64,000 nt of DNA from Streptomyces thinghirensis (GCA_021502835.1 JAKFGP010000034.1:29899-93898), one strand, 5' to 3'; numbered from the stretch's first letter, positions 10,621 through 21,185 are shown. Numbers and translations are program-made. The notes: generated from the sequence alone by a model not told the origin.

Positions 10621-11624
10621 GGCGTGATCGTTCCCCGGCGCCCGCTCCGAAACGCCGTCGGTAGGCCGACGGGCTGAGCCCGGTCTCGCGCCGCAGCAGT
10701 GCCCGCAGGTTCGCGGCGGTCCCCAGCCCGCTGCGGGCCGCCACCACGTCCAGCCGCTCCTCACCGCGCTCGATCAGGCGCCGTGCGAGGGTCACGCGCT
10801 CGGCCGTCAGCCAGGCGAGCGGCGTCGTCCCCAGCTGCGCCCGGAACCGCCGGTGCAGGGTCGCCGGTGACATCGCCGCGCGCTCCGCGAGGTCCGTCAC
10901 CGTCAGCGGCTCGTCGAGGCGCTCCTGAGCCCACTCCAGCAGGGGCACCAGCGACGCGTCGGGGACGTGGGGCACCGGGCGCTCCACGAACTGCCGCTGT
11001 CCGCCGTCCCGGTGCGTGGCGAACACCAGCCGCCGGGAGACGGCGTTGGCGATCTCGGCGCCGTGGTCCTTGCGCCAGATGTGCAGACCGAGGTCGAGTG
11101 CCGCCGCGCTGCCCGCGGCGGTGAGCACGTCGCCCTCGTCCACGAACAGCACGTCCGGCTCCAGCAACACCCGCGGATGCAGCCGGCGGAAGGGAGTCGG
11201 CCCACAACCAGTGGGTGGCGGCCCGCCGGCCGTCCAGCAGCCCCGCCTCGGCGAGCGCGAAGGTGCCGGTGCACAGGCTCATGACGCGGGCGCCACGCGC
11301 GTGCGCGCGCCGGATGGCGTCCAGGACGGCCGGGCCGCGCGGTACGACGTTGTCCGGTCGGCCGGGTACGACGACCGTGTCGGCCCCGTCCGCGCGCCTC
11401 CAGGCCGGGTACGTCGGTGAGCGTGAAGAACCCGTGGTTCATCCGGATCCCCCGGCGTCGGCCCGCACAGCGTCACCTCGTACAGCGGTCCGGGCAGCCC
11501 CAGCTCGGGGCGCGGCAGCCCAAACAACTCGGTGGCGCAGCCGACCTCGAACGGGTTGGTGCCCTCGTCGACGATCACGGCGACGCGGTGGGGTCGATAG
11601 CGCTGAGAGGATCCCTTGCGGCAT
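10618..11624 (-). CDS. GlxA-family AraC-type regulator (DJ-1/PfpI domain plus HTH_18, frameshifted)
   Basis: The N-terminal class I glutamine amidotransferase-like domain reads VIVDEGTNPFEVGCATELFG and contains the nucleophile-elbow region ARVMSLCTGTFALAEAGLLD. The C-terminal AraC DNA-binding domain reads ERLDEPLTVTDLAERAAMSP, then ATLHRRFRAQLGTTP and LLRRETGLSPSAYRRRF. Start at ATG 11624 (MPQGILSA). Frame changes near 11590, 11450, 11395, 11190 and 10660. It is divergent from the cupin gene over only about 50 bases, so it may regulate it. The effector is unknown. Confidence 0.83.
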
Positions 11625-11676
11625 GTGCGATTTCTAGCACTCGTCCGGCGTACGCGGCACCCCGCACGATGACGTC

Positions 11677-12069
11677 ATGACACAGGAACCCGTCTCCCTC
11701 GCCTCCGCCCTCGCGTCCTTCACCGAGCAGTGGAGCCCTCGCATCGTCACCGCCGTCAACGACTACGACGTCCGTATCGCCAAGGTCGAGGGCGAGCACG
11801 TCTGGCACGTGCACGACCACACCGACGAGTTCTTCCTGGTCCTCGACGGTGAACTCCACATCGCCCTGCGCGAACCCGGCGGCGAGCGCACGGTCGTCCT
11901 GCCCAGGGGGTCGGTCTTCACCGTCCGCGGGGCACGGAACACAAGCCCTACGCCCCCGCCCCCCACGGCGATCCTGCTCCTCGAACCGACGGGGACCCTG
12001 ACCGTGGGCGACCGGCACGACGAGGTGCCCGACCACGTGGACGCGACGACGGGGCACGCCTTGACGTGA
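11677..12069 (+). CDS. Cupin domain protein
   Basis: A single small beta-barrel domain of about 130 residues. The first cupin motif carries the metal-binding set in HVWHVHDHTDEFFLVLDGEL, and the second motif reads PRGSVFTVRG, then about one base is lost or gained near 11930-11945. Start ATG 11677, 52 bases from the divergent GlxA-like regulator. Typical of single-domain cupins that bind Mn, Fe or Zn. The substrate is unknown. Confidence 0.83.
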   Translation: MTQEPVSLASALASFTEQWSPRIVTAVNDYDVRIAKVEGEHVWHVHDHTDEFFLVLDGELHIALREPGGERTVVLPRGSVFTVRGARNTSPTPPPPTAILLLEPTGTLTVGDRHDEVPDHVDATTGHALT

Positions 12070-12081
12070 TGTCGGCGGGGC

Positions 12082-12333
12082 TCAGGAGCCGTAGCCGTTG
12101 TTGTACCCGTCCCGCGTGTGGTGGTGGGGCCGGTCCTCGACGACCGGGGTCGTCGGCGGCATCACGACGCGACGGCGCCGGGCGATGCTGCTGAACGTCG
12201 CTACACCGATCAGGCCGACGATCATGAAGATGACACCGACCAGGTCGAGGTTGACGCCCTGCATGTCCCAGTCGGTCGCGAACGTGAGGATGGCTCCCAC
12301 GGCGATGAGGATGATGCACCCGCCGAGGCCCAT
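12082..12333 (-). CDS. Small two-helix membrane protein, DUF6458-like
   Basis: 83 residues with two predicted transmembrane helices (CIILIAVGAILTFAT and LVGVIFMIVGLIGVATF), then a basic Arg-rich turn and a His/Tyr/Asn-rich polar tail (PHHHTRDGYNNGYGS). The ATG at 12333 has AAGGAGG nine bases upstream. Codon use is normal and the frame is intact. It matches a small membrane protein family widespread in streptomycetes, with unknown function. Confidence 0.8.
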   Translation of the reverse strand: MGLGGCIILIAVGAILTFATDWDMQGVNLDLVGVIFMIVGLIGVATFSSIARRRRVVMPPTTPVVEDRPHHHTRDGYNNGYGS

Positions 12334-12459
12334 GAGTGTTGCCTCCTTGTAGATCCGGTCGGTTCCGGGTTTCCGGTCGATCCGGTTCCGTGTAGGGTAC
12401 CCCCCGGCCGGAACACACATGCGGGGCAGGGGTGTTCCGGCCGGGGAACGCTCCGGGGC

Positions 12460-13757
12460 TCAGCCCTCCAGGAACGCCACCAGCGCGTTCGCCAGCAGGT
12501 GCGGGTCGTCGGCGCCGCACAACTCCCGGGCGCTGTGCATCGAGAGGATGGCCGCGCCGATGTCGACGGTGCTGATGCCGTGCCGGGCCGCGGTGATGGG
12601 GCCGATGGTCGTGCCGCACGGCATGGAGTTGTTGGAGACGAACGTCTGGAAGGGGACGTTCGCCTTCTCGCAGGCGGCGGCGAACACGGCGCGGCCCGAA
12701 CCGTCCGTGGCGTAGCGGTTGTTGACGTTGACCTTGAGGATGGGGCCGCCGTTGACGCGCGGCTGGTGCGTCGGGTCGTGCCGCTCCGCGTAGTTGGGGT
12801 GCACGGCGTGGCCGGTGTCGGAGGACAGGCAGACCGTGCCGGCGAAGGCGCGCGCCCGGTCCTCGTAACTGCCGCCCCGCGCGAACACCGAGCGCTCCAG
12901 CACGCTGCCGAGGAGCGGGCCGTCGGCGCCGGTGTCCGACTGGGAGCCGGTCTCCTCGTGGTCGAAGGCGGCGAGGACCGGGATGTACGGCAGGTCCGCG
13001 CCGGAGGTCGCGACCGCGGCCAGGGCGGCCACGCCGGCGTGCACGGACAGGAGGTTGTCCATGCGGGGGCCGGCCACCAGGTCCTTGTCGCGGCCCAGGT
13101 AGGCCGGGGGCTCTACCGAGTGGGTCATCAGGTCCCAGCCGGTGACCTCGCCGCGGGCGAGACCCGCCTCCTCCTCCAGGAAGGCGATCAGGTCGCCGTC
13201 GCGGACGGTGTCGCCCAGGCCCCAGACGGGCTGGAGGTGGCGCTGCTTGTCGAGCTTGAGGCCCTCCGCGGACACGTTGCGGTCCATGTGGATGGCGAGT
13301 TGCGGAACGCGGAGCAGCGGGCGGGCGATGTTGACCAGGCGGGTCGAGCCGTCGCGCAGCGTGAGCCGGCCGGCCAGGCCCAGGTCGCGGTCGAGCCAGG
13401 AGTTCATCAGGGGGCCGCCGTAGATCTCCACGGCGACCTGGCGCCAGCCGTGCGCCCCGGTGTCCGGGCGGGGCTTCACGCGCAGGTTGGGGAGTCGGTG
13501 TGCGCGCCGACGATGCGGAAGGGGGTGTGCGGGGCCGCGCCTTCGGGGACGTACCAGGCCACGATCGCGCCGCCGCGCAGCACGTACTTGCCGCCGGAGG
13601 TCCCCTCCCAGGCGTCCGTCTCCGCGACCTGCCGGAAACCGGCCTTCTCGAGCCGCTCGGCGGCGGTTGCCACCGCGTGGTACGGCGTGGGGCCGGCCGC
13701 GAGGAAGGACATGAGGTCGTCGGTGTGGCCGCGGTCGAAGCGGGAGGGTGCGCTCAT
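12460..13757 (-). CDS. M18 family aspartyl-type aminopeptidase
   Basis: Zinc aminopeptidase of 432 residues that removes N-terminal acidic residues in the cytoplasm. The metal-binding landmarks are FRIVGAHTDSPT, AGPRMDNLLSVHAG, AAFDHEETGSQSDTGADGPL, LSSDTGHAVHPNYAERHDP and, at the end, DIGAAILSMHSARELCGADD, which is the signature series of the M18 family. There is one frameshift near 13490, just after the HTDSPT motif. The ATG at 13757 is a good start (MSAPSRFDRGHTDDLMSFLA). It is downstream of the acyl-CoA dehydrogenase but separated from it by a hairpin, so it probably has its own promoter. Confidence 0.92.
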
Positions 13758-13778
13758 GGGGTTCACCTTAACGACGTG

Positions 13779-13817
13779 CGAGGGCCCGCTTCCCGTGGAG
13801 CGGGAGCGGACCCCTCG
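13779..13817 (-). terminator. Hairpin after the acyl-CoA dehydrogenase gene
   Basis: 13779-13795 pairs imperfectly with 13801-13817 (17-bp arms, about three mismatches, 5-base loop), 40 bases past the dehydrogenase stop on the minus strand. It reads as a factor-independent terminator. Confidence 0.5.
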
Positions 13818-13856
13818 TCAGGCTGTGTGGAATTGGTGGAGGGGGGCGGACGGGTC

Positions 13857-15681
13857 CTAGAAGGCCGCCTCGTCCAGCTCCATCAGGTCCAGCTCGACAC
13901 CCTGGGCGACCTTGCGGGCCATGGTGACGCCGGGCAGGACGTTGGCCGCGAAGAACTTCGCCGCCGCGATCTTGCCGGTGTAGAACGCCTTGTCCTTGGC
14001 GGACGCGGTCGGCAGCTTCTCGGCGGCGATGGCGGCGCCCTTGAGGAGCAGGTAGCCGACGATCACGTCACCGGAGGCGAGGAGGAGGCGGGTGGTGTTG
14101 AGACCCACCTTGTAGATGTTCTTGACGTCCTGCTCGGTGGCGGCGAGGTCGGTGAGCATCAGGCCGACGATGGCCTCCAGCTCGACGGCGGCCTTGGCCA
14201 GGTGCTCGCGGGCGCCGGACAGCTCCTCGCCGCCGGTGCCGAGGGCGAGGAACTTCTGATGTCCTCGGCGAGCGAGTTCAGCGCGGCGCCCTGGTTGCGG
14301 ACGATCTTCCGGAAGAAGTAGTCCTGGCCCTGGATCGCCGTGGTGCCCTCGTACAGGGTGTCGATCTTGGCGTCGCGGATGTACTGCTCGATCGGGTACT
14401 CCTGGAGGAACCCGGAGCCGCCGAAGGTCTGGAGCGACTGGGCGAGCTGCTCGTAGGCCTTCTCCGAGCCGTAGCCCTTCACGATCGGCAGGAGCAGGTC
14501 GTTGAGTGCGTGCTCGGTGGCGGCGTCCTCGCCGTTCGCCTCCTTGACCTGGATCTCGTCCTGGACGGAGGCGGTGTACATCACCAGGGCGCGCATGCCC
14601 TCGGCGTACGCCTTCTGCGTCATGAGGAGCGGCGGACGTCCGGGTGGTGCGTGATGGTGACCTTGGGCGCCGACTTGTCCATGAAGTTGGCCAGGTCGGG
14701 GCCCTGGACGCGCTCCTTGGCGTACTCCAGGGCGTTGAGGTAGCCCGTGGAGAGGGTGGAGATCGCCTTCGTGCCGACCATCATGCGGGCGAACTCGATG
14801 ATGCGGAACATCTGGCGGATGCCGTCGTGCTTGTCGCCGATCAGCCAGCCCTTGGCGGGGTGGCGGTCGCCGAAGGTCATCTCGCAGGTATTGGAGGCCT
14901 TCAGGCCCATCTTGTGCTCGACGTTGGTGGCGTAGACGCCGTTGCGCTCGCCCAGCTCGCCGGTCTCGAAGTCGAACTCGTACTTCGGGACGAGGAAGAG
15001 GGACAGGCCCTTGGTGCCGGGGCCGGCGCCCTCCGGGCGGGCGAGGACGTAGTGGAGGATGTTCTCCGACATGTCGTGCTCGCCGGACGTGATGAAGCGC
15101 TTGACGCCCTCGATGTGCCAGGAGCCGTCCTCCTGCTGGACCGCCTTGGTGCGGCCGGCGCCGACGTCCGAGCCGGCGTCCGGCTCGGTGAGGACCATGG
15201 TGGAGCCCCACTGCTTCTCGACGGCGAAGGACGCGATGTGCTTCTGCGCCTCGTTGCCCTCCTCGAAGAGGATGCCCGCGAAGGCGGGGCCGGAGGAGTA
15301 CATCCACACGGCCGGGTTGGCGCCGAGGATCAGCTCCGCGTAGGCCCAGATCAGGGAGCGCGGCGAGGTGGTGCCGCCGATCTCCTCGGGCAGGCCCAGG
15401 CGCCAGTACTCGGAGTCCATGAAGGCCTGGTAGCTCTTCTTGAAGGACGCCGGGACCGGCGCGGTGTTGGTCTCCGGGTCGAAGACCGGCGGGTTGCGGT
15501 CGGCGTCGGCGAAGGACTCGGCCAGCTCGTTCTCCGAGAGGCGGGTCAGCTCCTCCAGGACGCTCTTGGCGGTGTCCGTGTCCATCTCCGCAGACGGGCC
15601 GGTGCCGTACACCTTGTCACGGCCGAGCACCTCGAAGAGGTTGAACTCGATGTCCCGGAGATTCGGCTTGTAGTGCCCCAT
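13857..15681 (-). CDS. Acyl-CoA dehydrogenase (long form, about 610 residues, frameshifted)
   Basis: FAD enzyme of fatty-acid beta-oxidation, the long form with an N-terminal extension and a C-terminal helical domain. N-terminus: [20 protein letters not shown]. The FAD/substrate-binding region reads [20 protein letters not shown] and [16 protein letters not shown]. The catalytic base is expected at the Glu of [20 protein letters not shown]. The C-terminal part is [20 protein letters not shown], ending [11 protein letters not shown]. Frame changes near 14632 and 14255. Start ATG 15681. A palindrome-like site 95 bases upstream may be an operator. Confidence 0.92.
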
Positions 15682-15775
15682 GGCGACGGCTCCGTTGGAG
15701 AGATCGGCGAGGCACTGAATCCTCGCATCTGTACACATACCGACTGCGCGTACCAAGCAGTAGCTACGATGATGC

Positions 15776-15788
15776 TACCCGTCGGTAA
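15776..15788. promoter_or_regulatory. Possible TetR-type operator upstream of the acyl-CoA dehydrogenase gene
   Basis: TACCCGTCGGTAA is a near-palindrome (minus strand TTACCGACGGGTA) within the promoter region of the dehydrogenase gene and upstream of the divergent SseB-like gene. The TTACCG...CGGTAA style is used by several TetR-type fatty-acid regulators of actinobacteria. This is pattern-based only. Confidence 0.3.
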
Positions 15789-15844
15789 TAAGAAGCAACC
15801 CCGAGCCGGTCATCTGTGACCCGTCACTCGCTACTCTTTGCGGC

Positions 15845-16312
15845 ATGTACGGCTACGACCAGACCGCGGGCCAACAGCAGCAGCAGTACGCCCCGCCGCA
15901 GCAGCCGATGTCCGGCGGATACGGGCAGCAGCCGCCGCTGTACCCCGAGCCGTCCCCGCCCTCGCTCGCGGACGCGGTGCGCGCCTTCACCACCGGCCAG
16001 ATGTCCGCCGAGGACTTCCAGCAGATCTTCGCGACCTCGAAGGTCTACTGCCCGCGCGGTGACAACCCCGGCTTCCTCGCGCTGCACAACACCCAGCAGC
16101 CGGTGATCCCCATGTTCACCGGGCTCAAGGAGCTGCGCCGGTACGCGGGCAAGGAGTCCAAGTACTTCGTGATCACCGGCGCGGAGGTGATCGACCTCCT
16201 GCCGACCGGCTACGGCTTCGTACTGGACATGGAGGGCGAGCACCGGATGGTCTTCGACGCGAAAGCCGTCGAACAGATGGTCGATTTCGCCATGCGTCGG
16301 ATGTACGGCTGA
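15845..16312 (+). CDS. SseB N-terminal domain protein
   Basis: An intact 155-residue frame. It has an N-terminal low-complexity Gln/Pro/Tyr/Gly-rich tail (residues 1-40), then an SseB-like domain: FTTGQMSAEDFQQIFATSKV, then FLALHNTQQPVIPMFTGLKE, SKYFVITGAEVIDLLPTGYG and FDAKAVEQMVDFAMRRMYG. SseB-type proteins are small, mostly uncharacterised proteins. In Streptomyces they recur as single genes. Start ATG 15845, divergent from the acyl-CoA dehydrogenase gene. Confidence 0.8.
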   Translation: MYGYDQTAGQQQQQYAPPQQPMSGGYGQQPPLYPEPSPPSLADAVRAFTTGQMSAEDFQQIFATSKVYCPRGDNPGFLALHNTQQPVIPMFTGLKELRRYAGKESKYFVITGAEVIDLLPTGYGFVLDMEGEHRMVFDAKAVEQMVDFAMRRMYG

Positions 16313-16419
16313 CCGTTGCCGCCACCGCGAGCCCGAGGGAATGCCCTCCGGCTTTCTGGTTTGAGGTGGCAAGAAGTTCAACGCTCAACTAAAGTGGGCG
16401 TACCCGAGGAGGTACCGAC

Positions 16420-17390
16420 ATGCCTGCAGTGACCGTCGAGAACCCGTTGACGCTGCCCCGCGTATCCGCACCCGCCGACGCCGTCGCACGTCCCGTGCTC
16501 ACCGTCACGACCGCGCCCGGCGGTTTCGAGGGCGAGGGCTTCCCGGTTCGCCGCGTTCGCCGGGATCAACTACCGCCATCTCGACCCGTTCATCATGATG
16601 GACCAGATGGGTGAGGTGGAGTACGCGCCCGGCGAGCCCAAAGGCACGCCCTGGCACCCGCACCGCGGCTTCGAGACCGTCACCTACATCATCGACGGGG
16701 TCTTCGACCACCAGGACTCCAACGGTGGCGGCGGCCATCACCAACGGCGACACCCAGTGGATGACGGCGGGCTCCGGTCTGCTGCACATCGAGGCGCCGC
16801 CGGAAGCAGCTGGTCATGTCGGGCGGGCTCTTCCACGGGCTCCAGCTGTGGGTGAACCTCCCGGCCAGGGACAAGATGATGGCCCCCAGGTACCGGGACA
16901 TCCGCAGCGGCTCCGTCCAGCTGCTCACCTCCCCGGACGGCGGCGCGCTGATGCGCCGTCATCGCCGGTGAGCTGGACGGCCACGAGGGCCCCGGCATCA
17001 CGCACACGCCGATCACGATGGTCCACGCGACGCTCGCGCCCGGCGCCGAGGTCACCCTGCCCTGGCGGGAGGACTTCAACGGCCTGGCGTACGTGCTGGC
17101 CGGCCGCGGGTCGGTGGGCGCCGAGCGGCGGCCGGTCCACCTGGGGCAGACGGCCGTCTTCGGGGGCCGGCGGCTCGCTGACCGTCCGCGCGGACGAGAA
17201 GCAGGACTCGCACACCCCCGACCTGGAGGTCGTGCTGCTCGGCGGGCAGCCGATCCGGGAGCCGATGGCGCACTACGGGCCGTTCGTCACGAACACCCGT
17301 GAGGAACTCCAGCAGGCCTTCGACGACTTCCAGAAGGGCCGCCTGGGCACGGTCCCGGCGGTGCACGGGATGACCGAGGGCGGCCTGTAG
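16420..17390 (+). CDS. Pirin family protein (frameshifted)
   Basis: A bicupin of about 320 residues. The metal-binding His cluster is in [17 protein letters not shown] with the later [15 protein letters not shown] motif. The second barrel reads [15 protein letters not shown] and [16 protein letters not shown]. The C-terminus is [20 protein letters not shown] and GMTEGGL. GAGGAGG lies nine bases before the ATG at 16420. Frame changes near 16550, 16735, 16805, 16955 and 17165. In S. ambofaciens a pirin (PirA) represses beta-oxidation by binding an acyl-CoA dehydrogenase. The nearby acyl-CoA dehydrogenase gene is suggestive of a similar pairing but does not prove it. Confidence 0.88.
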
Positions 17391-17405
17391 GCCGTCCAGG
17401 ACCAA

Positions 17406-17449
17406 GCGCGCGAGAGCCACGACCGGCACCGGTCGTGGCTCTCGCGCGC
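17406..17449 (+). terminator. Strong terminator hairpin after the pirin gene
   Basis: A perfect 21-bp inverted repeat (17406-17426 with 17429-17449), the strongest simple hairpin in the window, placed 16 bases after the pirin stop. The arms include GAGAGCCACGACCGG. Confidence 0.8.
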
Positions 17450-17454
17450 GTGGC

Positions 17455-17620
17455 GGGGCGGCGGCTACCCGGCCGACGTGCGGGGCGCTCCCCCGCCGCG
17501 ATCAGGACGGCGGCGGTCTCGGGGTGCGGCCCGTCGTTCGCCCAGTCCAGGGGGAGCGGCCGGTGCCGTGATCCTCCCGGAGCGCCGGATCGGCTCCGTG
17601 CGCCAGCCTGGCACTGCTGG
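17455..17620 (-). pseudogene. Remnant of an ankyrin-repeat protein
   Basis: On the minus strand, ARLAHGADPALREDH followed in a shifted frame by LDWANDGPHPETAAVLIAAG reads like the last ankyrin repeat of a small ankyrin protein. There is no N-terminal part upstream, because the next 200 bases encode a different protein on the other strand. It may be a truncated gene or part of an assembly join. Confidence 0.4.
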
Positions 17621-17839
17621 TCGGAGCGGGGCTGAGCGCGGCGGTGAGGGCCGTCGGGCCGTGGTTCCGGAGGGCGTCGTGGTGGCTCGTACCGCGGTGG
17701 TCACCGTCGCGGTCGTCTTCGTACGGCGAAGGCCGAGGTACTGGAGGAGTACTTCACCGTCGTGGCGGACGAGGAGGTCCGCGGTCGGCGCCTGATCGTG
17801 TACGAACGGCGGTCCCGGGCTGACGAGGTGTCACGCTGA
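17620..17839 (+). pseudogene. C-terminal remnant, possibly of a membrane glycosyltransferase
   Basis: On the plus strand a hydrophobic stretch (ALLVGAGLSAAVRAVGPWFR) is followed, after a shift, by AKAEVLEEYFTVVADEEVRG and RRLIVYERRSRADEVSR, stopping at the TGA 17837-17839. No start or upstream domain can be found. The ending FxVVxDxxVxGxRLIVYER is reminiscent of the tails of GT-C glycosyltransferases of actinobacteria, but this is only a guess. Confidence 0.35.
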
Positions 17840-17904
17840 CGTCCTGTCACCTGGGCGGGCCGTCCGCGCAGGACAGCCCGCCCGGTGCGTGATCGGCTGG
17901 GGGC

Positions 17905-18960
17905 GTGCAGCTGCTTCCCGGTCCGGTCCGTCGGTTCGCCGCCTGGTGCGCCGTCATCCTGCTCGCCAGCGGTGTCGTCTACGTCGCGATCCGGCTCTGC
18001 GTCGGAGTTCCGCACCGCGGTGACGCCGGCGCTGCTCGCGCTGCTGGGCACCGCCCTGCTCAGGCCGCTGCACCGGTGGCTGGTGAAGGCGCACGTGCAG
18101 CGGTACGCTGGCCGCGGGGCTCACCTGTGTCGCCGTCGTCGCCGTGGTCGGCGGGGCCGTGTACATCGTGGTGTCCGCGCTCATCGAGACCGGCGACCAG
18201 ATCATCGCCTCGCTCCGGGACGCGGCCAAGGACATCGCCGACCACTTCGGGGCGGCCGGGACCTCGCTGGAGGACATGGCGTCCAACGCGCGTGAGCTGC
18301 TGGGCAAGTTCGGCGGCACGGCAGCCTCGGGGGTGGTCACCGGGATCAGCGTCGTCGGCGAGATGCTCGCCATGGCCGTGCTCGCCCTGCTGCTCGTCTT
18401 CTTCTTCCTGCGCGACCCGACCGGGCCGTCGGCGACGGTGCGGGCCATCGCCCCGCCCGGCGGCGCCGACATGGTCGAGGCGATGTCCCGGCGGGCCTTC
18501 GGTGCCGTCGAGGGCTTCATGCGGGGCACCACCCTCATCGCGCTCATCGACGCGGTCTGCATCACCGTCGGGCTGCTCGTCCTGCGCGTCCCCGGTGCCG
18601 TCGGGCTCGGCGCGCTGGTCTTCGTCGGCGCCTACATCCCCTACCTCGGCGCGTTCATCTCCGGAGCCGTCGCCGTGCTGGTCGCGCTCGCCGACCGGGG
18701 GTTCGTCATCGCGCTGTGGGCCCTCGGGGTGGTCCTGGCCGTGCAGGTGCTGGAGGGACACGTGCTCCAGCCGGTGATCCAGAGCCGGACCGTGCAGATG
18801 CACCCGGCGATCGTGCTGCTGGCGCTCACCGCGGGGGCGTCGGTGGCGGGCATCCTGGGGATGCTCCTGGCCGTCCCCTCACCGCGGCGGCGTTCGGGGT
18901 CGTCCACGAACTCCGGGCGCGTTACGCGGCATCGGGGTCGCCGGCGGGCCGCGGCCGTCT
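17905..18960 (+). CDS. AI-2E family transporter (frameshifted)
   Basis: An integral membrane protein of the AI-2 exporter/PerM family with about eight helices. Visible segments are RFAAWCAVILLASGVVYVAI, CVAVVAVVGGAVYIVVSALI, MLAMAVLALLLVFFFLRDP and the family signature region GALVFVGAYIPYLGAFISGA, then LEGHVLQPVIQSRTVQMHPA. Start GTG 17905 (MQLLPGPVRRFAAWC). Frame changes near 18003, 18105 and 18875. The end is approximate because after the last shift the reading LTAAAFGVVHELRARYAASG enters the 3' end of the convergent phosphatase gene. The transported compound is unknown. Confidence 0.83.
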
Positions 18961-21088
18961 TCGGGGCCGCCATCCGGCCCCGCGGACTCGTAGACCTCGT
19001 ACCAGATGCTCTTGCCCTCGCCGCGCGGGGCGACACTCCACGCGTCCGCGAGCAGCTCGATCAGCATCAGACCGCGTCCGGAGGACGCCATCTCCCCCGG
19101 CCGGCGCTTGTGCGGCAGGTCGTCACCGCTGTCGGTGACCTCCACCCGGATCAGCCGCTCGCCCGGCTCGCCGACGACCTCGGCGACCAGCAGGGCGTCG
19201 GCGTCGGTGTGCACCAGGACGTTGGTGAGCATCTCGGAGAGCAGGAGCACCGCGGCGTCCCGCTGCTCCTCGTTCGGCCAGTCGTGCAGCAGGTCGCGCA
19301 GATGCTGCCGGGCGGTGGCGATCCGCGCGGGCTCGGCCTGCGCGACCGTCAGCATGGTGCGGCGCACCGAGGGCCTGGCCACGGTGCTGTCGCCGCAGCC
19401 GCGCCCCTCGCCCTGCCGGCACAGCAGCAACAGGGCGATGTCGTCCTCCCGCCGGTCGGCCAGCGGGCCGGTGGTGTGGTGCGAGGAGGGCCCGTGCACG
19501 GCCTGGACCAGTGCGTCGGCCAGCTCCTCCAGGCCCCCGTCGTGCTCCTCCAGGATCACGCGGAGGCGGTGCCAGCCGGTCTGCAGATCGTGGCCGCCGG
19601 TCTCCACCAGGCCGTCCGTGCACAGCATCAGGGTGTCCCCCGGGTTCCAGGGCGAGCCGCGTGGTCGGGTAGTCGGAGTCCGGGTCGATGCCGAGGGGCA
19701 GTCCGCCCGCCGTGGCGAGGATCAGCGCCGTCCCGTCCGCCATGCGCACGACCGGGTCCAGATGCCCGGCGCGGGCGCTCTCCACCGTGCCGGTCGCGGG
19801 GTCGACCTCGGCGTAGTAGCAGGTCGCGAAGCGCATGTCCCCGGGGTCGTCGCCGGACTGGGCGAGACCGTGGAAGAAGTGGGAGGCGCGGGAGAGCACC
19901 GCGTCGGGACGGTGGCCCTCGGCGGCGTAGGCGCGCAGGGCGATGCGCAGCTGGCCCATCAGTCCGGCCGCGCGTACGTCGTGTCCCTGGACGTCGCCGA
20001 TGACCAGGGCGAAGCGTCCCCCGGGCAACTCGATCATGTCGTACCAGTCGCCGCCGACCTGGAGGCCGCCGCCGGTGGGGACGTAGCGGGCGGCGACGCT
20101 CATGCCAGGGATCTCCGGGCCCAGCACGGGCAGCATGGTGCGCTGCAGCCCGTCGGTCAGCTCCCGCTGGGTCTCGGCGGCGCCGGCCCGGGTCAGGGCC
20201 TGCGCCAGCATCCTCGCCACGGTGGTCAGCACCGACCGTTCGTCCGGTGTGAACGCGACCGGGTAGGCGAAGGCCGCCATCCAGGCGCCCATCGGGCGGC
20301 CCGCCACGGTCAGCGGCAGGAAGGCCCAGGAACGGCGGCCGAAGCGCTCGACGAGCGGCCAGGTGAGGGGGTAGCGGGACCGGTACCGCTCGGGGAGGAG
20401 AGATAGACGGCGCGACCGGTGCGGACCGCCTCGGCGGCCGGGTAGTCCGTGTCCAGCGGCATGTTCACGAACGGGTTCATGTCGTTCTGCGGCTGTCCGT
20501 GGTGGCCGATGACCGTCAGGCGGTCGCCGGAGACCCCGAAGACCGCGAGCCCGTCCGGGGAGAATCCCGGCATCGACAACCCCGCCGCGACCCGCAGCAC
20601 CTCCTCGGTGGACCGTGCCTCGGCCAGTGCCCGGCCCGCGTCCAGGAGGAACGCCTCCCGGGAGCGGCGCCAGTCACCGGTGACCGCGCTGCGCCCGGCG
20701 GGTGTGCCCGGCGTAGGCTCGGCGACCTCCTGGAGGGTGCCGGTCAGCTCGTAGGCCTTGCGTACGGGGTCGAAGGACGGCTTGGAGCGGCTGCGGACGA
20801 TCCGGACGATGTGGCCCAGCTCGTCCATGATCCGGATCCGGACCTCGGCGAGGGTGCCCTCGACGACGGCGAGCTGGACCACCCCGGTGATCTCGTTCCA
20901 GTCCACCGGATGCAGCCGGGCCCGCACCTGGGCCTCGGTGAGGCTCGCCCGTTCCGCGGCAGCCCGAGCAGGCGGGCCGCCTCCGCGTCGACCGTGACCT
21001 CTCCCGTGGCGGTGTCCCAGTGCCACAGACCGGTCGCGAGAGCGGCAAGGACGTCCCCCACCTCGGGCAGGGGCTCACCAGTGCGCAT
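18879..21088 (-). CDS. PAS/GAF-domain SpoIIE (PP2C) phosphatase with anti-sigma-type ATPase domain
   Basis: A multidomain RsbU-like regulator of about 700 residues. Order: an N-terminal PAS-like domain (LATGLWHWDTATGEVTVDAE); a GAF domain (REAFLLDAGRALAEARSTEE to TGRAVYL); the SpoIIE phosphatase with metal-binding motifs GGDWYDMIELPGG, VIGDVQGHDVRAAGLMGQLR, MLCTDGLVE and REDDIALLLL; and a C-terminal HATPase_c_2 domain (LLSEMLTNVLVHTDA, RVEVTDSGDD and GRGLMLIELLADAWSVAP). Such proteins control anti-anti-sigma factors in partner-switching pathways. Start ATG 21088. Frame changes near 20955, 20400 and 19645. The tail after YEVYES overlaps the convergent transporter gene and may be extended by a shift. 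Confidence 0.9.
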
Positions 21089-21185
21089 TCATCCACTGTA
21101 GGAAGAGGTGATCGGAGACTGCCACCGGTCGCCCCCAGGCCCGCGCCGCGTCAATAGGGAGGAGGACAGCTGTGCCCGGCCGGTA

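Noticed and set aside
12118..13860. Long open frame on the plus strand opposite the aminopeptidase gene
   Set aside because: It is the antisense shadow of a high-GC gene. The minus strand gives a complete M18 aminopeptidase with all metal-site motifs.
14644..15819. Long plus-strand frame opposite the acyl-CoA dehydrogenase
   Set aside because: Antisense shadow. The text is Val/Leu/Gly/Asp-rich without any domain pattern, while the minus strand is a clear acyl-CoA dehydrogenase.
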